Positions 18,283 through 28,184 of a DNA stretch of 64,000 bases are shown here, in pieces; the first letter of the stretch is position 1; every line of letters begins with the position of its first letter. Under the pieces are notes generated by a model, which ran no database searches, was not told where the DNA came from, and saw nothing but the letters and a program-made list of their open reading frames with translations. A program made the position numbers and the translations under genes. The stretch is from Ensifer sp. LC11 (GTDB lineage: Bacteria > Pseudomonadota > Alphaproteobacteria > Rhizobiales > Rhizobiaceae): NCBI RefSeq assembly GCF_001695835.1, contig NZ_MBSO01000005.1:117098-181097 (forward strand). Reading direction: 5' to 3'.

Positions 18283-19512
18283 CTATGCGGCTTCCGGCAG
18301 CGCCCGCAATTGCGGTACGCGAGAGGCTATGATGACGAGAAACTGCATCAGGAAACCGCTAGCCGCGACGGCAAGACAGGCCTCGACGCCGAAGCGTGTG
18401 GCGACCATTGCCCCGAGGGCTGCGCCGATGGGCCGCGCGCCGAATGTGGCGGTGGCAATGAAAGCGGAAACCCGCCCGAGCATCGCATTCGGCGTCACGG
18501 CCTGTCTGAGGGTGAGAGTGGCGATCGACCAGAGCACTGGTCCTGAACCGAACAGAAAGAAGCTCAGGCCGGCGAGGGCGCCTGACGGCACCCATATCGT
18601 CGCGAGCATCGCTGCGGCCGCCATAAGACCGCCGAGCGGGCCAAGAGTGATCATCACGCCGAACGGGACGCGGCGCCCAATTGCGGGGGCGGCGAGTGCG
18701 CCGATCATCATGCCGGCGCCGTAAATTCCCAAGGTGATGCCGACACCCGTTGCCGTCAGGCCGAGGGTCTGGACGGCATAGGCGACATAGACGGCCTGCA
18801 ACACGAACCAGGCCGTGTTGAAGACGATGGCTGTCACAAGAATGGGCCGCAGCAGTGGATGGCCGGCAAGGAACCGAGCGCCTTCGGCCAGGTCCTGAAG
18901 CGGATTGCGTTTGGGCATGGCCGGTGGGTGGTGATCACCAAGGCCGGCGAGCAGGCTCACGGAGAGAAGGGAAAGCGCCGTGGCTGCAACATAGGCGAGG
19001 GATGCACCGCTCCACGCCACGATGGCTCCGCCAATCGCAGGTCCGCCGGAATAGGCAAAGCTGCGGGCGAGTTCCAGCCAGCGATTGGCATCGGCCAATC
19101 GGGCGCGGGGAACGATCGCCGGGACAAGGGCGGGTGCGGCGACGTTGTAGCACACGGTGCCGATGGCGCCGATGAAGCCCATGAGGCCGAGAAGCGGCAG
19201 CGTCAGCAGGCCGCTGACCATCAACAGCAATGTGGCAACCAGTGATACGGCCCTCAGCATTTCCGAGGAGACCATCAAGTTGCGTCGCGACGCGCGGTCG
19301 GCAGCGAGACCGGCAGGGATCGAGAGCAGGAGGAAAGGCAGGGTCTGGGCCATCTGCAGCCATCCGGTTTCCGCCGGGCCGGCGGCAAGCAATAGGACCG
19401 CGGCGAGGGGAGCGGCGGCCAGCGCCATCTGCTCTGATAATTGCGCGAAGAGGTTGGACCAGCCGATCCTTATGAAGGCTGGCGGCAATGCGGTGTCCGG
19501 TAGTTTCGACAT
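18283..19512 (-). CDS. Major facilitator superfamily exporter (EntS-like)
   Basis: A 409-residue MFS protein with about 12 predicted membrane segments. The loop-2 signature is FLLLSIPAGLAADRASRRNLM, and the second half includes TAIVFNTAWFVLQAVYVAYA. The overall pattern resembles the MFS_3/enterobactin-exporter group. The ATG at 19512 is preceded by GAGG. The substrate is unknown; it is not obviously in an operon with tamA, whose start is 260 bases away. Confidence 0.87.
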   Translation of the reverse strand: MSKLPDTALPPAFIRIGWSNLFAQLSEQMALAAAPLAAVLLLAAGPAETGWLQMAQTLPFLLLSIPAGLAADRASRRNLMVSSEMLRAVSLVATLLLMVSGLLTLPLLGLMGFIGAIGTVCYNVAAPALVPAIVPRARLADANRWLELARSFAYSGGPAIGGAIVAWSGASLAYVAATALSLLSVSLLAGLGDHHPPAMPKRNPLQDLAEGARFLAGHPLLRPILVTAIVFNTAWFVLQAVYVAYAVQTLGLTATGVGITLGIYGAGMMIGALAAPAIGRRVPFGVMITLGPLGGLMAAAAMLATIWVPSGALAGLSFFLFGSGPVLWSIATLTLRQAVTPNAMLGRVSAFIATATFGARPIGAALGAMVATRFGVEACLAVAASGFLMQFLVIIASRVPQLRALPEAA

Positions 19513-19642
19513 GGAGGACCTCGATCATGATCTGTCGAGGACAGCAAGAAGCGATCGCGCCAACGGTTGCCACCCGATTTCTGCGCGCTCGATCGGCGCC
19601 TTGCGCGTTCACCCGGCTTGGGCCGCGGCGTCCGCCGCAACG

Positions 19643-19676
19643 AAAAACCCCCTCAGGGCCATCGGCCGTGAGGGGG
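19643..19676 (-). terminator. Rho-independent terminator of the glycine-zipper lipoprotein gene
   Basis: CCCCCTCA and TGAGGGGG, extended by GGCC/GGCC, form a hairpin followed on the minus strand by GTTTTTCG. It lies about 50 bases past the stop of the minus-strand lipoprotein gene. Confidence 0.8.
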
Positions 19677-19726
19677 AGATTTCAGACGAGCCCATCGGCG
19701 GCCGAGGGCATAGCCTTCCTGTCGCC

Positions 19727-19984
19727 TTAGCGCGGGCAAGCGTCGATATAGCGGCGGCCGTAGCGGTCGCGGTAGTAGCACTGGCCCGGCTGTTCACTGA
19801 CATGGCCGATGACCGCGCCGGAAACGCCGCCGATGGCCGCGCCGACCGCTGCGCCACGGACGTCGCCGGTGATCGCGCCGCCAATGATCGCGCCGGAAAC
19901 AGCACCGATGCCGGCGCCTTTTTCCGTCTGGGTGCAGCTTGCGACCGACAGGGCCACCAGCACAAGTGCAATGGCTTTCTTCAT
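19727..19984 (-). CDS. Small glycine-zipper lipoprotein
   Basis: An 85-residue protein beginning MKKAIALVLVALSVASC, a lipoprotein signal with the modified cysteine at position 17. A glycine-zipper segment (AGIGAVSGAIIGGAITG and AAVGAAIGGVSGAVIG) follows, and the short tail is rich in Tyr and Arg (CYYRDRYGRRYIDACPR). Proteins of this shape are small rhizobial outer-membrane lipoproteins of unknown function. The start is chosen for the signal sequence; GAGAGGACA lies just upstream. Confidence 0.85.
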   Translation of the reverse strand: MKKAIALVLVALSVASCTQTEKGAGIGAVSGAIIGGAITGDVRGAAVGAAIGGVSGAVIGHVSEQPGQCYYRDRYGRRYIDACPR

Positions 19985-20412
19985 ATTGTCCTCTCCGATC
20001 TCTACGGATCTTGAGCGTTCGCTCAGTCCGTCCTTGGATGATGGCGGAGCCGGGCTCATCCCGCTCCACCTGAACTTGCAACCGGAAAATACGCGGTCCC
20101 CAATGAAAGTCTACAGAGGGTCCAGCGCTTTCTTTCCGCGTGCAAGATAATGATATCGTTCCTGAACGGGACATGAAGGCGCTGTTCCACGCGATACAAC
20201 TGGCTTGGAAAAAATTTGTCGTCGGGCGACCGACAGCGGTTGCGACATTCCAAAAAAAGACAAATGATACAAACAAGCCAGCGGATCCGGGAGGAGTGGG
20301 TCAGCGGCGACGGGCATCGATATCAGTTGGCGCGTACCCTAGTCGCGTGAACCATCTCACCCGACGTTTCGGCCGCGCTCGTGTTGGCATTGACCGACCC
20401 CGGAGGAGCGAA
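19985..20412. other. Divergent intergenic region between lipoprotein gene and molybdenum hydroxylase operon
   Basis: 428 bases that must hold both promoters. A short inverted repeat TGAGCG-TT-CGCTCA lies at 20012-20025, 28 bases before the lipoprotein start, and an AT-rich patch around 20210-20275 could be the promoter zone of the plus-strand operon. Nothing else is recognisable. Confidence 0.4.
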
Positions 20413-20901
20413 ATGGCGAAAGTAACAATGACGGTCAACGGCCGTCAGGTGAGCGGTCATTGCGACGACCGTACATTGCTGGTGCAATTCATACGCGAAA
20501 ATCTTGGACTGACCGGTACCCATGTCGGCTGCGACACGTCGCAGTGCGGCGCCTGTGTCATCCATATGGACGGAAAATCGGTCAAGAGCTGTTCCATCCT
20601 CGCCGCGCAGGCGGCGGGCTCGACCATCACCACCATCGAAGGTTTGGCCGCAGACGGCGAACTGCACCCGGTGCAGGCGGCGTTCAAGGCCAATCACGGC
20701 CTGCAATGCGGGTTCTGCACGCCCGGCATGGTGATGACAGCGGTCGATATGATCCGAAGGCACCAGGGGCAACTGGACGAGGCGACGGTGCGCGCCGAGC
20801 TCGAAGGCAATATCTGTCGTTGCACCGGTTACCACAACATCGTGAAAGCGATCCTTGCCGCAGCCGCCGAGATGAGCGGCGCCCGCGTGGCCGCAGAGTA
20901 G
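20413..20901 (+). CDS. Molybdenum hydroxylase small (2Fe-2S) subunit, CoxS-like
   Basis: A 162-residue iron-sulfur subunit with the two clusters of the xanthine dehydrogenase family. Cys40, Cys45, Cys48 and Cys60 make the plant-ferredoxin-type site ([16 protein letters not shown]). Cys99, Cys102, Cys135 and Cys137 make the second site (CGFCTPGM and NICRCTGY). It passes electrons from the molybdenum site to the FAD subunit. The start at 20413 has GGAGGAG upstream. It is first in a three-gene operon ordered small, large, medium. Confidence 0.93.
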   Translation: MAKVTMTVNGRQVSGHCDDRTLLVQFIRENLGLTGTHVGCDTSQCGACVIHMDGKSVKSCSILAAQAAGSTITTIEGLAADGELHPVQAAFKANHGLQCGFCTPGMVMTAVDMIRRHQGQLDEATVRAELEGNICRCTGYHNIVKAILAAAAEMSGARVAAE

Positions 20902-20961
20902 CGCCCCACCCAGGCATGTCATCGAAGGACTGTCGCTGGATATCTCGGGAGGAGATCGGCA

Positions 20962-23307
20962 ATGGGAGTTGAAGGCATTGGCGCCCGTGTGGCGCGCAAA
21001 GAAGACAAGCGGTTCCTGACCGGCAAGGGCCGCTACACGGACGACATGTCCGTGCCGGGCATGAAATATGCGGTGTTCGTGCGCAGCCCGCATGCGCATG
21101 CGAAGATCCTGAAGGTGGATGCGTCTGCGGCCAAGGGCATGCCCGGCGTGATCGACGTGCTCGATGGCAAGCAGATTCTCGCCGACGGTATCGGCAACCT
21201 GATCTGTGGCTGGATGATCCACTCCAAGGACGGATCGCCGATGAAGATGGGCGCCTGGCGGCCACTCGCGCACGAGACGGTGCGTTATGTCGGCGACGCT
21301 GTGGCGATCGTTGTTGCCGACAGCGTGGCTGAGGCGCGTGACGCGGCCGAGGCCGTCGTCGTCGACTACCAGGAACTTCCCGTCGTGATCGACGCGTCGA
21401 AAGCGATCGAAGCGGGACAGCCGCAGCTTCATCCCGAAGCGCCAAACAACCTGATCTTCGACTGGCAGATCGGCGACGAAACCGCGACCGACAAGGCGAT
21501 CGCAACGGCTGCACACGTCACCGAGGTCACCATCCACAACAACCGGCTCTCGCCCAACCCGATGGAGCCGCGCGCGGCACTCGGCATCTATGACGCCGGC
21601 GACGACCATTATACCTGCTACACGACAAGCCAGAACCCGCATGTGGCGCGGCTGGTGATGAGCGCCTTCTATAACGTTGCGCCGGAGAACAAGCTCAGGG
21701 TGATTGCGCCCGATGTCGGCGGTGGCTTCGGCTCGAAGATCTACATTTATCCGGAAGAAATCGTCTGTCTCTGGGCATCGAAGCGCACCGGCGTGCCGGT
21801 GAAATGGACGTCGGATCGAACCGAAGCCTTCCTGACCGACGCGCACGGCCGCGACCATGTGTCGACGGTGAAGATGGCTTTTGATGCCAGCAACCGGATC
21901 ATCGGGCTCAAGGTCGACACGATTGCCAATCTTGGCGCCTACATGTCGCTCTTCTCCTCGGCGGTGCCGACCTATCTCTATGCGACGCTGCTGTCCGGCC
22001 AATACGACATCCCGGCAATCCATGCGAATGTCCGGACCGTCTATACCAACACCGCACCGGTCGATGCCTATCGCGGCGCCGGGCGGCCGGAGGCGACCTA
22101 TCTGTTGGAACGCACAATGGAGACGGCGGCGCGCGAACTTGGCGTCTCGCCGGCTGAGCTCCGGCGGGTCAATTTCATCCGTTCCTTCCCGCACCAGACG
22201 CCGGTGATCATGAATTATGACGCGGGCGACTACGAGGCGTCGCTCGACGCGGCAATGCAGGCGGCCGACTGGAACGGCTTTGCCGCCCGCAAGGCGGAAG
22301 CGGCCAATCGCGGCATGAAGCGGGGCATCGGCATGAGCTGCTACATCGAGGCCTGCGGCATTGCGCCGTCGGCGGCGGTGGGCTCGCTCGGCGCCGGCGT
22401 CGGGCTCTGGGAATCGGCCGAGGTGCGCGTCAATGCCGTCGGCACGATCGAGGTTTTGACCGGTTCGCATAGCCATGGCCAGGGCCACGAGACGACCTTT
22501 GCCCAGCTTGTTGCCGACCGCTTCGGCGTGCCGCTCGACAGCGTCAACATCGTGCACGGCGATACTGACAAGGTGCAGATGGGCATGGGCACCTACGGTT
22601 CGCGCTCCGGTGCCGTCGGCATGTCGGCCGTCGTCAAGGCGCTCGACAAGGTCGAGGCCAAGGCGAAGAAGATCGCCGCGCATCTGATGGAGGCGGACGA
22701 AAGCGACATCGTCATCGAGAACGGCGAACTGAAAGTTGCCGGCACCGACAAATCGGTGCCCTGGTTCCAGATGGCGCTTGCCGCCTATACCGCCCACAAC
22801 CTGCCCTCGGGCATGGAGCCGGGGTTGAAGGAGGGAGCCTTCTATGACCCCGCAAACTTCACCTTCCCGGCCGGCTGCTACATCTGCGAAGTGGAGGTCG
22901 ATCCCGACACGGGCAGAACCAAGATCGTGCAGTTTGTCGCTGCCGACGACTTCGGCAACATCATCAATCCGATGATCGTCGAGGGGCAGGTGCATGGTGG
23001 CATTGCGCAAGGGATCGGCCAGGCGCTGCTCGAAAGCGTTCACTATGACGCTTCGGGCCAGCTGCTGACGGCGAGCTACATGGATTACGCCATGCCGCGG
23101 GCCGACGATCTGCCGTCGTTCCAGGTCTCCACCTCGAACACGCCTTGTCCCAACAATCCCTTGGGTATCAAGGGCTGTGGCGAGGCAGGGGCGATCGGCT
23201 CGCCGCCGGCACTGATCAACGCCATTACCGACGCCATCGGCAACAACGCGCTCACCATGCCGGCGACACCGCAGAAGGTGTGGGCGGCGGCGCACGCGGC
23301 CAAGTGA
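20962..23307 (+). CDS. Molybdenum hydroxylase large subunit, form II CoxL-like
   Basis: The molybdopterin-binding catalytic subunit (781 aa) of the CO-dehydrogenase/xanthine dehydrogenase family. The active-site loop reads AYRGAGR at residues 369-375. This is the form II signature; genuine CO dehydrogenases (form I) have AYRCSFR with the catalytic cysteine, which is absent here. Glu741 in GCGEAGAIG is the conserved catalytic glutamate. It is therefore probably an aldehyde or N-heterocycle hydroxylase of unknown substrate, not an efficient CO oxidiser. The start is preceded by GGGAGGAG. Confidence 0.93.
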   Translation: MGVEGIGARVARKEDKRFLTGKGRYTDDMSVPGMKYAVFVRSPHAHAKILKVDASAAKGMPGVIDVLDGKQILADGIGNLICGWMIHSKDGSPMKMGAWRPLAHETVRYVGDAVAIVVADSVAEARDAAEAVVVDYQELPVVIDASKAIEAGQPQLHPEAPNNLIFDWQIGDETATDKAIATAAHVTEVTIHNNRLSPNPMEPRAALGIYDAGDDHYTCYTTSQNPHVARLVMSAFYNVAPENKLRVIAPDVGGGFGSKIYIYPEEIVCLWASKRTGVPVKWTSDRTEAFLTDAHGRDHVSTVKMAFDASNRIIGLKVDTIANLGAYMSLFSSAVPTYLYATLLSGQYDIPAIHANVRTVYTNTAPVDAYRGAGRPEATYLLERTMETAARELGVSPAELRRVNFIRSFPHQTPVIMNYDAGDYEASLDAAMQAADWNGFAARKAEAANRGMKRGIGMSCYIEACGIAPSAAVGSLGAGVGLWESAEVRVNAVGTIEVLTGSHSHGQGHETTFAQLVADRFGVPLDSVNIVHGDTDKVQMGMGTYGSRSGAVGMSAVVKALDKVEAKAKKIAAHLMEADESDIVIENGELKVAGTDKSVPWFQMALAAYTAHNLPSGMEPGLKEGAFYDPANFTFPAGCYICEVEVDPDTGRTKIVQFVAADDFGNIINPMIVEGQVHGGIAQGIGQALLESVHYDASGQLLTASYMDYAMPRADDLPSFQVSTSNTPCPNNPLGIKGCGEAGAIGSPPALINAITDAIGNNALTMPATPQKVWAAAHAAK

Positions 23308-23323
23308 ACGGGAGGACACCCAA

Positions 23324-24121
23324 ATGTACGAGACCCAATATCATCGGGCGTCCTCGGTTCAGGATGCCGTCAGCCGAATGGAAGCGGCCGGAGAAGGCAA
23401 ATATGTCTCCGGCGGCATGACGCTGATCCCGACGATGAAGCAGAGACTGGCGGCGCCGAGCGACCTCATCGATCTCCGCCACATCGCCGAGATGCAGGGC
23501 ATCTCGGTCAATGGCCGGTCGGTGCGCATCGGTGCGGCGACCACCCACGATGAGGTGGCGTCGGCGGCGGCGCTGAAAGCGGTCTGTCCGGCCATCTGCC
23601 ATCTCGCCGGCCATATCGGCGATCCGCATGTGCGGCACATGGGCACGATCGGCGGCTCGATCGCCAACAACGATCCGGCAGCCGACTATCCGGCGGCGGT
23701 GCTGGCGCTCGGTGCGACGATCGTGACCAACCGGCGGGAGATCGCAGCCGACGATTTCTTCACCGGCCTGTTCGAGACGGCGCTGGAAGACAGCGAGATC
23801 ATCACCGCCATTACCTTCGACGCACCGGCCAAGGCCGCCTACCAAAAGTTCGCCAATCCGGCGTCGCGCTATGCGATGGCCGGCGTCTTCGTGGCAAAAC
23901 GGGACAATGGCGAGGTCCGGGTTGCGGTCACCGGCGCCGGAGCCAACGGTGTCTTCCGGCAAATGGACATGGAAGCAGCCCTTGCTGCCAATTGGTCGCC
24001 GGATGCGCTTGCCACCGTCAGCGTCGATGCCACGGACTTGCTCTCCGACCTTCACGCCGATGCGGCCTATCGCGCCAATCTGGTGAAGGTCATGGCCAAA
24101 CGCGCTGTCGCGGCGGCCTGA
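23324..24121 (+). CDS. Molybdenum hydroxylase FAD subunit, CoxM-like
   Basis: A 265-residue FAD-binding subunit of the CoxM/xanthine dehydrogenase B family. FAD-binding motifs include YVSGGMTLIP near residue 30 and TIGGSIANNDPAADYPAA near 108. It hands electrons from the small subunit to an acceptor. It starts 16 bases after the large subunit with GGGAGG upstream, and a terminator follows, so the operon ends here. Confidence 0.93.
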   Translation: MYETQYHRASSVQDAVSRMEAAGEGKYVSGGMTLIPTMKQRLAAPSDLIDLRHIAEMQGISVNGRSVRIGAATTHDEVASAAALKAVCPAICHLAGHIGDPHVRHMGTIGGSIANNDPAADYPAAVLALGATIVTNRREIAADDFFTGLFETALEDSEIITAITFDAPAKAAYQKFANPASRYAMAGVFVAKRDNGEVRVAVTGAGANGVFRQMDMEAALAANWSPDALATVSVDATDLLSDLHADAAYRANLVKVMAKRAVAAA

Positions 24122-24150
24122 CCGCCATGGGGCGCCGTGCACCCATCGAA

Positions 24151-24178
24151 AAAGGGCGGCTTTGGCCGTCCTTTTTTC
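24151..24178 (+). terminator. Rho-independent terminator of the molybdenum hydroxylase operon
   Basis: GGGCGGC and GCCGTCC pair around TTTG and are followed by TTTTTT. It lies 30 bases past the FAD-subunit stop. Confidence 0.8.
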
Positions 24179-24186
24179 ATCCTTGC

Positions 24187-24200
24187 TTGACTTCGATCAA
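24187..24200 (+). promoter_or_regulatory. FixK/FNR-like box upstream of hemA
   Basis: TTGAC-TTCG-ATCAA matches the anaerobox consensus TTGAT-N4-ATCAA with one mismatch. It lies about 245 bases upstream of the hemA start. FnrN/FixK control of hemA under low oxygen is known in rhizobia; here the site is seen, its use is inferred. Confidence 0.55.
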
Positions 24201-24445
24201 GCTTGAAGAGATGAACATGCGCTAAGGCTTTCTTTGGAATGTTTCAAAACTAGCGCTGTCTCAGTTGAAACGGTTTCAGGGAAAGCAGCGAAGATGCTCT
24301 GGAGCGAAAATGCTAAAGCATCTCTGATGCATTTGCTGGGCGGGCAGCAGGTAAGGGCCTTTTGCCGCAGTTGGCAGATGCCGAGCATTCCGAGGTTGAC
24401 CCCAGGTCGCTTTGAATCAAAAAAAAGCGCCGGGCACTGGAGAAA

Positions 24446-25663
24446 ATGATGGATTTCGAGAATTTCTTTAAGAACGAGCTGGACGGGCTGCATCAGGAAG
24501 GCCGTTACCGGGTTTTCGCAGACCTCGCCCGTCATCGCGGCCAATTCCCGAAGGCAGCGCGCCACACGGCTGACGGCGTTCAGGAAGTGACCGTCTGGTG
24601 TTCGAACGACTATCTCGGCATGGGTCAGCATTCCGTTGTCACCGAGGCGATGAAGCGCGCCATCGACGAATGCGGCGCCGGTGCTGGCGGCACCCGCAAC
24701 ATCTCCGGCACCAACCACTACCACGTCCTGCTTGAGCGCGAGCTCGCGGACCTGCACGGCAAGGAATCGGCGCTGCTGTTCACCTCGGGCTATGTGTCCA
24801 ACTGGGCCGCACTCGGGACGCTCTGTTCGAAGATTCCTGGCGTCATCGTCTTCTCGGACGCCGGGAATCACGCTTCGATGATCGAGGGGATCCGTCACTC
24901 CAAGTGCGAACGCGTCATCTTCAAGCACAATTCGGTCGCTGACCTCGAAGCCAAGCTCGCGGCTGCCGATCCGCGCGCGCCGAAGCTCATCGCCTTCGAA
25001 TCCGTTTACTCCATGGATGGCGACATTGCGCCGATCAAGGAATTCTGCGACCTCGCCGATAAATACGGCGCCATGACCTATCTCGACGAAGTCCATGCCG
25101 TCGGCATGTACGGCCCGCGCGGAGGCGGCATTGCCGAGCGCGAAGGCCTGATGCATCGCCTGACGGTCATCGAAGGCACGCTCGGCAAGGCGTTCGGCGT
25201 CATGGGCGGCTATATCACCGGTTCCGCGGCGCTCTGTGACTTCATCCGCTCGTTTGCGTCCGGCTTCATCTTCACGACGGCGCTGCCGCCGACGCTCGCC
25301 GCCGGTGCGCTCGCCTCGATCCGTCACCTGAAGGAAAGCCAGGTCGAACGCTTCGCCCACCAGGAGCGCGTTCGTCGCCTGCGTTCGCTGCTCGACCAGC
25401 GCGGCATTCCGCACATGCCGAACCCGAGCCATATCGTGCCGGTCATGGTCGGCGATGCCGCCAAGTGCAAGTGGATCTCCGACTTGCTGCTCGATAACTT
25501 CGGCGTCTACGTCCAGCCGATCAACTATCCGACAGTGCCGAAGAAGACCGAACGCCTGCGCATCACCCCGACGCCGTTGCATTCGGATGCCGACATCGAC
25601 CATCTTGTCGGCGCGCTGCATTCGCTGTGGTCGCGCTGCGCGCTGGCCCGCGCCGTCGCGTAA
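24446..25663 (+). CDS. hemA: 5-aminolevulinate synthase
   Basis: ALAS of the Shemin (C4) pathway (405 aa), condensing glycine and succinyl-CoA to 5-aminolevulinate, the first step of heme synthesis in alphaproteobacteria. The PLP lysine is Lys248 in [17 protein letters not shown]. Other family motifs are [23 protein letters not shown] and [20 protein letters not shown]. It begins with two consecutive ATG codons after GGAGAAA, so it may start at 24446 or 24449. The 324-base upstream gap holds the previous terminator and a FixK/FNR-like box. Confidence 0.97.
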   Translation: MMDFENFFKNELDGLHQEGRYRVFADLARHRGQFPKAARHTADGVQEVTVWCSNDYLGMGQHSVVTEAMKRAIDECGAGAGGTRNISGTNHYHVLLERELADLHGKESALLFTSGYVSNWAALGTLCSKIPGVIVFSDAGNHASMIEGIRHSKCERVIFKHNSVADLEAKLAAADPRAPKLIAFESVYSMDGDIAPIKEFCDLADKYGAMTYLDEVHAVGMYGPRGGGIAEREGLMHRLTVIEGTLGKAFGVMGGYITGSAALCDFIRSFASGFIFTTALPPTLAAGALASIRHLKESQVERFAHQERVRRLRSLLDQRGIPHMPNPSHIVPVMVGDAAKCKWISDLLLDNFGVYVQPINYPTVPKKTERLRITPTPLHSDADIDHLVGALHSLWSRCALARAVA

Positions 25664-25690
25664 GTTACGGCGCACCGTCTCGAAAATCTG

Positions 25691-25884
25691 CCCCTCACCC
25701 TAACCCTCTCCCTGCAAGCGGGGCGAGGGGACGAGAGTGACGATTGAACCACTCCGGCCAACGCCGAAACGACGTCTTGCTCCCATGGCAGGACGCGAAA
25801 CTGAGTGCGTTGGATCGGAGCGGGCGCCGCAACGTCCCTTCGCCCCGCTTGCGGGGAGAAGGTGCCGGCAGGCGGATGAGGGGG
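25691..25884. repeat. RIME-like mosaic repeat between hemA and dxr
   Basis: Head-to-head units: the left end has CCCCTCACCCTAACCCTCTC and CTGCAAGCGGGGCGAGG, the right end CCTTCGCCCCGCTTGCGGGG, then GCCGGCAGGCGGATGAGGGGG. The outer unit is the common rhizobial intergenic mosaic element. It lies between the convergent hemA and dxr genes and fills most of the 261-base gap. Confidence 0.75.
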
Positions 25885-25924
25885 CGCTTCCCTCTCGAGG
25901 GGGTGAAGCGCTCAGAGAACCTGA

Positions 25925-27112
25925 TTACTGAAGCAGCTCGGCCGCCAGTTGCCGGGCTTTTTCGTCGGCGGCAAAGACATCGTCCATGGTGGACGCCGCC
26001 GGCAGGCCAGCAAGCCTGTCCATGACCTTTTCGACGATCTCCGCCATGGCGAGAAAGCCGGTGCGGCCGGCGATGAAGGCGTCGAGCGCCGTTTCCTTGG
26101 CGCCGTTGAGCACGGCACCCTGTACCCCACCCTCGACCATGGCACGGCGCGCCAGGCGGATGGCCGGGAAGCGCACTTCGTCCGGCGCTTCGAAATCGAG
26201 GCGCGACAGCTTGGCGAAATCGAGCCGCTCGATCGGCAGGCTGCAGCGGCTCGGATAGGCAAGCGCATAGCCGATCGCGGTGCGCATATCCGGGCAGCCG
26301 AGCTGGGCGAGAACCGAGCCATCGGTGTAGCCGACCATCGAATGGATCACCGATTGCGGATGCACAATCACCTCGACCTGTTCCGGCCTGAGGGCGAAGA
26401 GGTGTTTCGCCTCGATCATTTCCAGCGCCTTGTTGAACATCGAGGCGCTGTCGATCGAGATCTTCAGCCCCATCGACCAGTTGGGATGGGCGCGCGCCAC
26501 GTCTGCCGTCACATGCCGCATCTCTTCCAGCGATTTGGTGCGGAACGGACCACCCGAGGCCGTCAGGATGATGCGCTCGACGGCGTGGCGCTGGTGCTCT
26601 TCCAGCACCTGGAAAATGGCGTTGTGCTCGCTGTCGACAGGCAGCAAGCGGCCGCCGCCCGTCTTCACCGCCTCGATGAACAGGCTGCCTGCGGAAACGA
26701 GGCACTCCTTATTGGCAAGCGCGATGTCGGCGCCGCGGCGCGCGGCGGCCAGCGTCGGGGCGAGGCCGGCATTGCCGACGATGGCCGCCATCACCCAATC
26801 GGCGTCGCGTTCGGCCGCTTCGATCAGGCCGCTTCTGCCGGCGGCAACCTCAATGCCGGTGCCGGCAAGGGCTGCCTTCAGGTTTTCATATTGGTTTTCG
26901 TTGGCGGTGACGGCGAGTTCGGCGCCGGACTTCACTGCCTGCTCGGCGAGCAGGGGAATATTGCCGTTGCCGGTGACGGCGACGACGTCGAAGCGCTCGC
27001 GGCCGCCCAAGCGCTCGATGACGTCGAGCGTGTTGGTACCGATCGAGCCGGTCGAGCCGAGGATCGTCAGTCGGCGCTTCGCGTTGTCGCGGGATGCCAT
27101 GCCAATACCCAT
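25925..27112 (-). CDS. dxr: 1-deoxy-D-xylulose 5-phosphate reductoisomerase
   Basis: IspC/Dxr (395 aa from 27112), which converts DXP to 2-C-methyl-D-erythritol 4-phosphate with NADPH, the second step of the MEP isoprenoid pathway. Visible motifs: the NADPH-binding LGSTGSIGTNTLDVIE near residue 17, ANKECLVSAG, the metal site PVDSEHNAIFQ, and the flap region SGGPFRTKS. Starts at 27112 (MGIGMASRD) and 27100 are both possible; an in-frame ATG at 27166 would add residues the family lacks. It stands alone, outside the usual uppS-cdsA-rseP cluster. Confidence 0.95.
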   Translation of the reverse strand: MGIGMASRDNAKRRLTILGSTGSIGTNTLDVIERLGGRERFDVVAVTGNGNIPLLAEQAVKSGAELAVTANENQYENLKAALAGTGIEVAAGRSGLIEAAERDADWVMAAIVGNAGLAPTLAAARRGADIALANKECLVSAGSLFIEAVKTGGGRLLPVDSEHNAIFQVLEEHQRHAVERIILTASGGPFRTKSLEEMRHVTADVARAHPNWSMGLKISIDSASMFNKALEMIEAKHLFALRPEQVEVIVHPQSVIHSMVGYTDGSVLAQLGCPDMRTAIGYALAYPSRCSLPIERLDFAKLSRLDFEAPDEVRFPAIRLARRAMVEGGVQGAVLNGAKETALDAFIAGRTGFLAMAEIVEKVMDRLAGLPAASTMDDVFAADEKARQLAAELLQ

Positions 27113-27313
27113 TTTCTTCTTTTCGGAGGAATGCGCGCGGCGGACTTCGTCGCGGATGCAGCGCATGATCTTTTGAAGATCGATCCGAGTTTTTTATGTT
27201 GTGCCTAGGCTCTACAGGCGAATTCCGTCGGCAACAAGGGCGCGGTCTTCAATCCGTCTCGTCCAGAGGCTAAGAATCGGATCTGCTTTGAGTCGAAGCC
27301 GAAGGAGTTCGTG

Positions 27314-28036
27314 ATGCTGAAAGCCGTTACCGCCCTTTCCTGCGCCTGCGTCATGATCGAGATGGCTTCGATGCAGCCGGTCGCGGCCGAAAACGTTCCT
27401 CCGCAACTCGTCGGCACCTGGCTTGCCGAAGATATCGGCGGAGGCGGGGTGATCGACGACCTGCAATCGACGCTCGAAATCCGCGAGGACGGCACTTACG
27501 GAGGCATGGCCGGCTGCAACCATTTCACCGGCACCTTCGGCCTCTCGGGTTCGAAGCTCACCTTCGGTCCGGCCGCATCGACACGCAAGATGTGCGTGCC
27601 GGCGGTGATGAACCAGGAACAGAAGTTTCTCGAAGCTCTGCGCAGCGAGCTCTCCTGGGCGGTGGAGGGATCAAAGCTCGTCCTGACCAAAGCCGGCGGC
27701 GAACCCGGCATCAAGCTGGCGTCGACGACGGCCGGGTCGGAAGGGGTCGATGTGACAATCCGCGTCCCAGGTGCCGACGCGGCGGATCGTCAATCGGTTC
27801 GCTACGATTGCGGCGGCAAGGTTGTCGAGGCGGAATACATCAATGCCGGTCCGGTCTCGCTGGTGACCTTCACGATCGACGGCACCTTTGTCGTCGCGTC
27901 CAACGTGATTGCCGCTTCGGGTGCCAAGTACGCCGGCGGGCAATACATCTGGTGGACGAAGGGCGAGGAGGCGACGCTGTTCGACGCAACGAAAGGTGAA
28001 GAGGATCAGGGCATCGCCTGCAAGCCTGCGTCCTGA
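27314..28036 (+). CDS. Exported META (HslJ-like) and MliC lysozyme-inhibitor fusion protein
   Basis: A 240-residue envelope protein with an N-terminal signal sequence ending near VAAEN. Residues about 30-135 form a META/HslJ domain (LVGTWLAEDI, GMAGCNHFTGTFGLSGSKL, STRKMC). Residues about 145-240 match the MliC/PliC lysozyme-inhibitor fold (VRYDCGGKVVEAEYIN, then SGAKYAGGQYIWWTKGEEATLF and a final Cys pair partner in IACKPAS). The ATG at 27314 has GGAG six bases upstream. The function is inferred as protection of peptidoglycan or envelope stress tolerance. Confidence 0.8.
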   Translation: MLKAVTALSCACVMIEMASMQPVAAENVPPQLVGTWLAEDIGGGGVIDDLQSTLEIREDGTYGGMAGCNHFTGTFGLSGSKLTFGPAASTRKMCVPAVMNQEQKFLEALRSELSWAVEGSKLVLTKAGGEPGIKLASTTAGSEGVDVTIRVPGADAADRQSVRYDCGGKVVEAEYINAGPVSLVTFTIDGTFVVASNVIAASGAKYAGGQYIWWTKGEEATLFDATKGEEDQGIACKPAS

Positions 28037-28184
28037 CGCGGGTATTTCGCGGTCACGCATCGGTTCTCCAAGCGTGCTTGCCGGGCCGGCTGTACAAGTT
28101 GCCGCCTCGAATGGAACTTTTGGCTTCGACTCCTAGTTACATTCCGACGCCATTGCGGCGCTGTCGTGCAAATGGGAGTGATCC

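Noticed and set aside
20012..20025. Short inverted repeat TGAGCG-TT-CGCTCA before the lipoprotein gene
   Set aside because: Six-base arms alone are too short to claim an operator, and no second copy was seen nearby.
20962..23307. Aerobic CO dehydrogenase (form I)
   Set aside because: The active-site loop lacks the AYRCSFR cysteine.
20323..23319. A 998-codon minus-strand frame opposite the molybdenum hydroxylase genes
   Set aside because: It is antisense to genes with clear cofactor motifs; its His/Arg/Asp-rich translation resembles the usual antisense frame of high-GC coding DNA.
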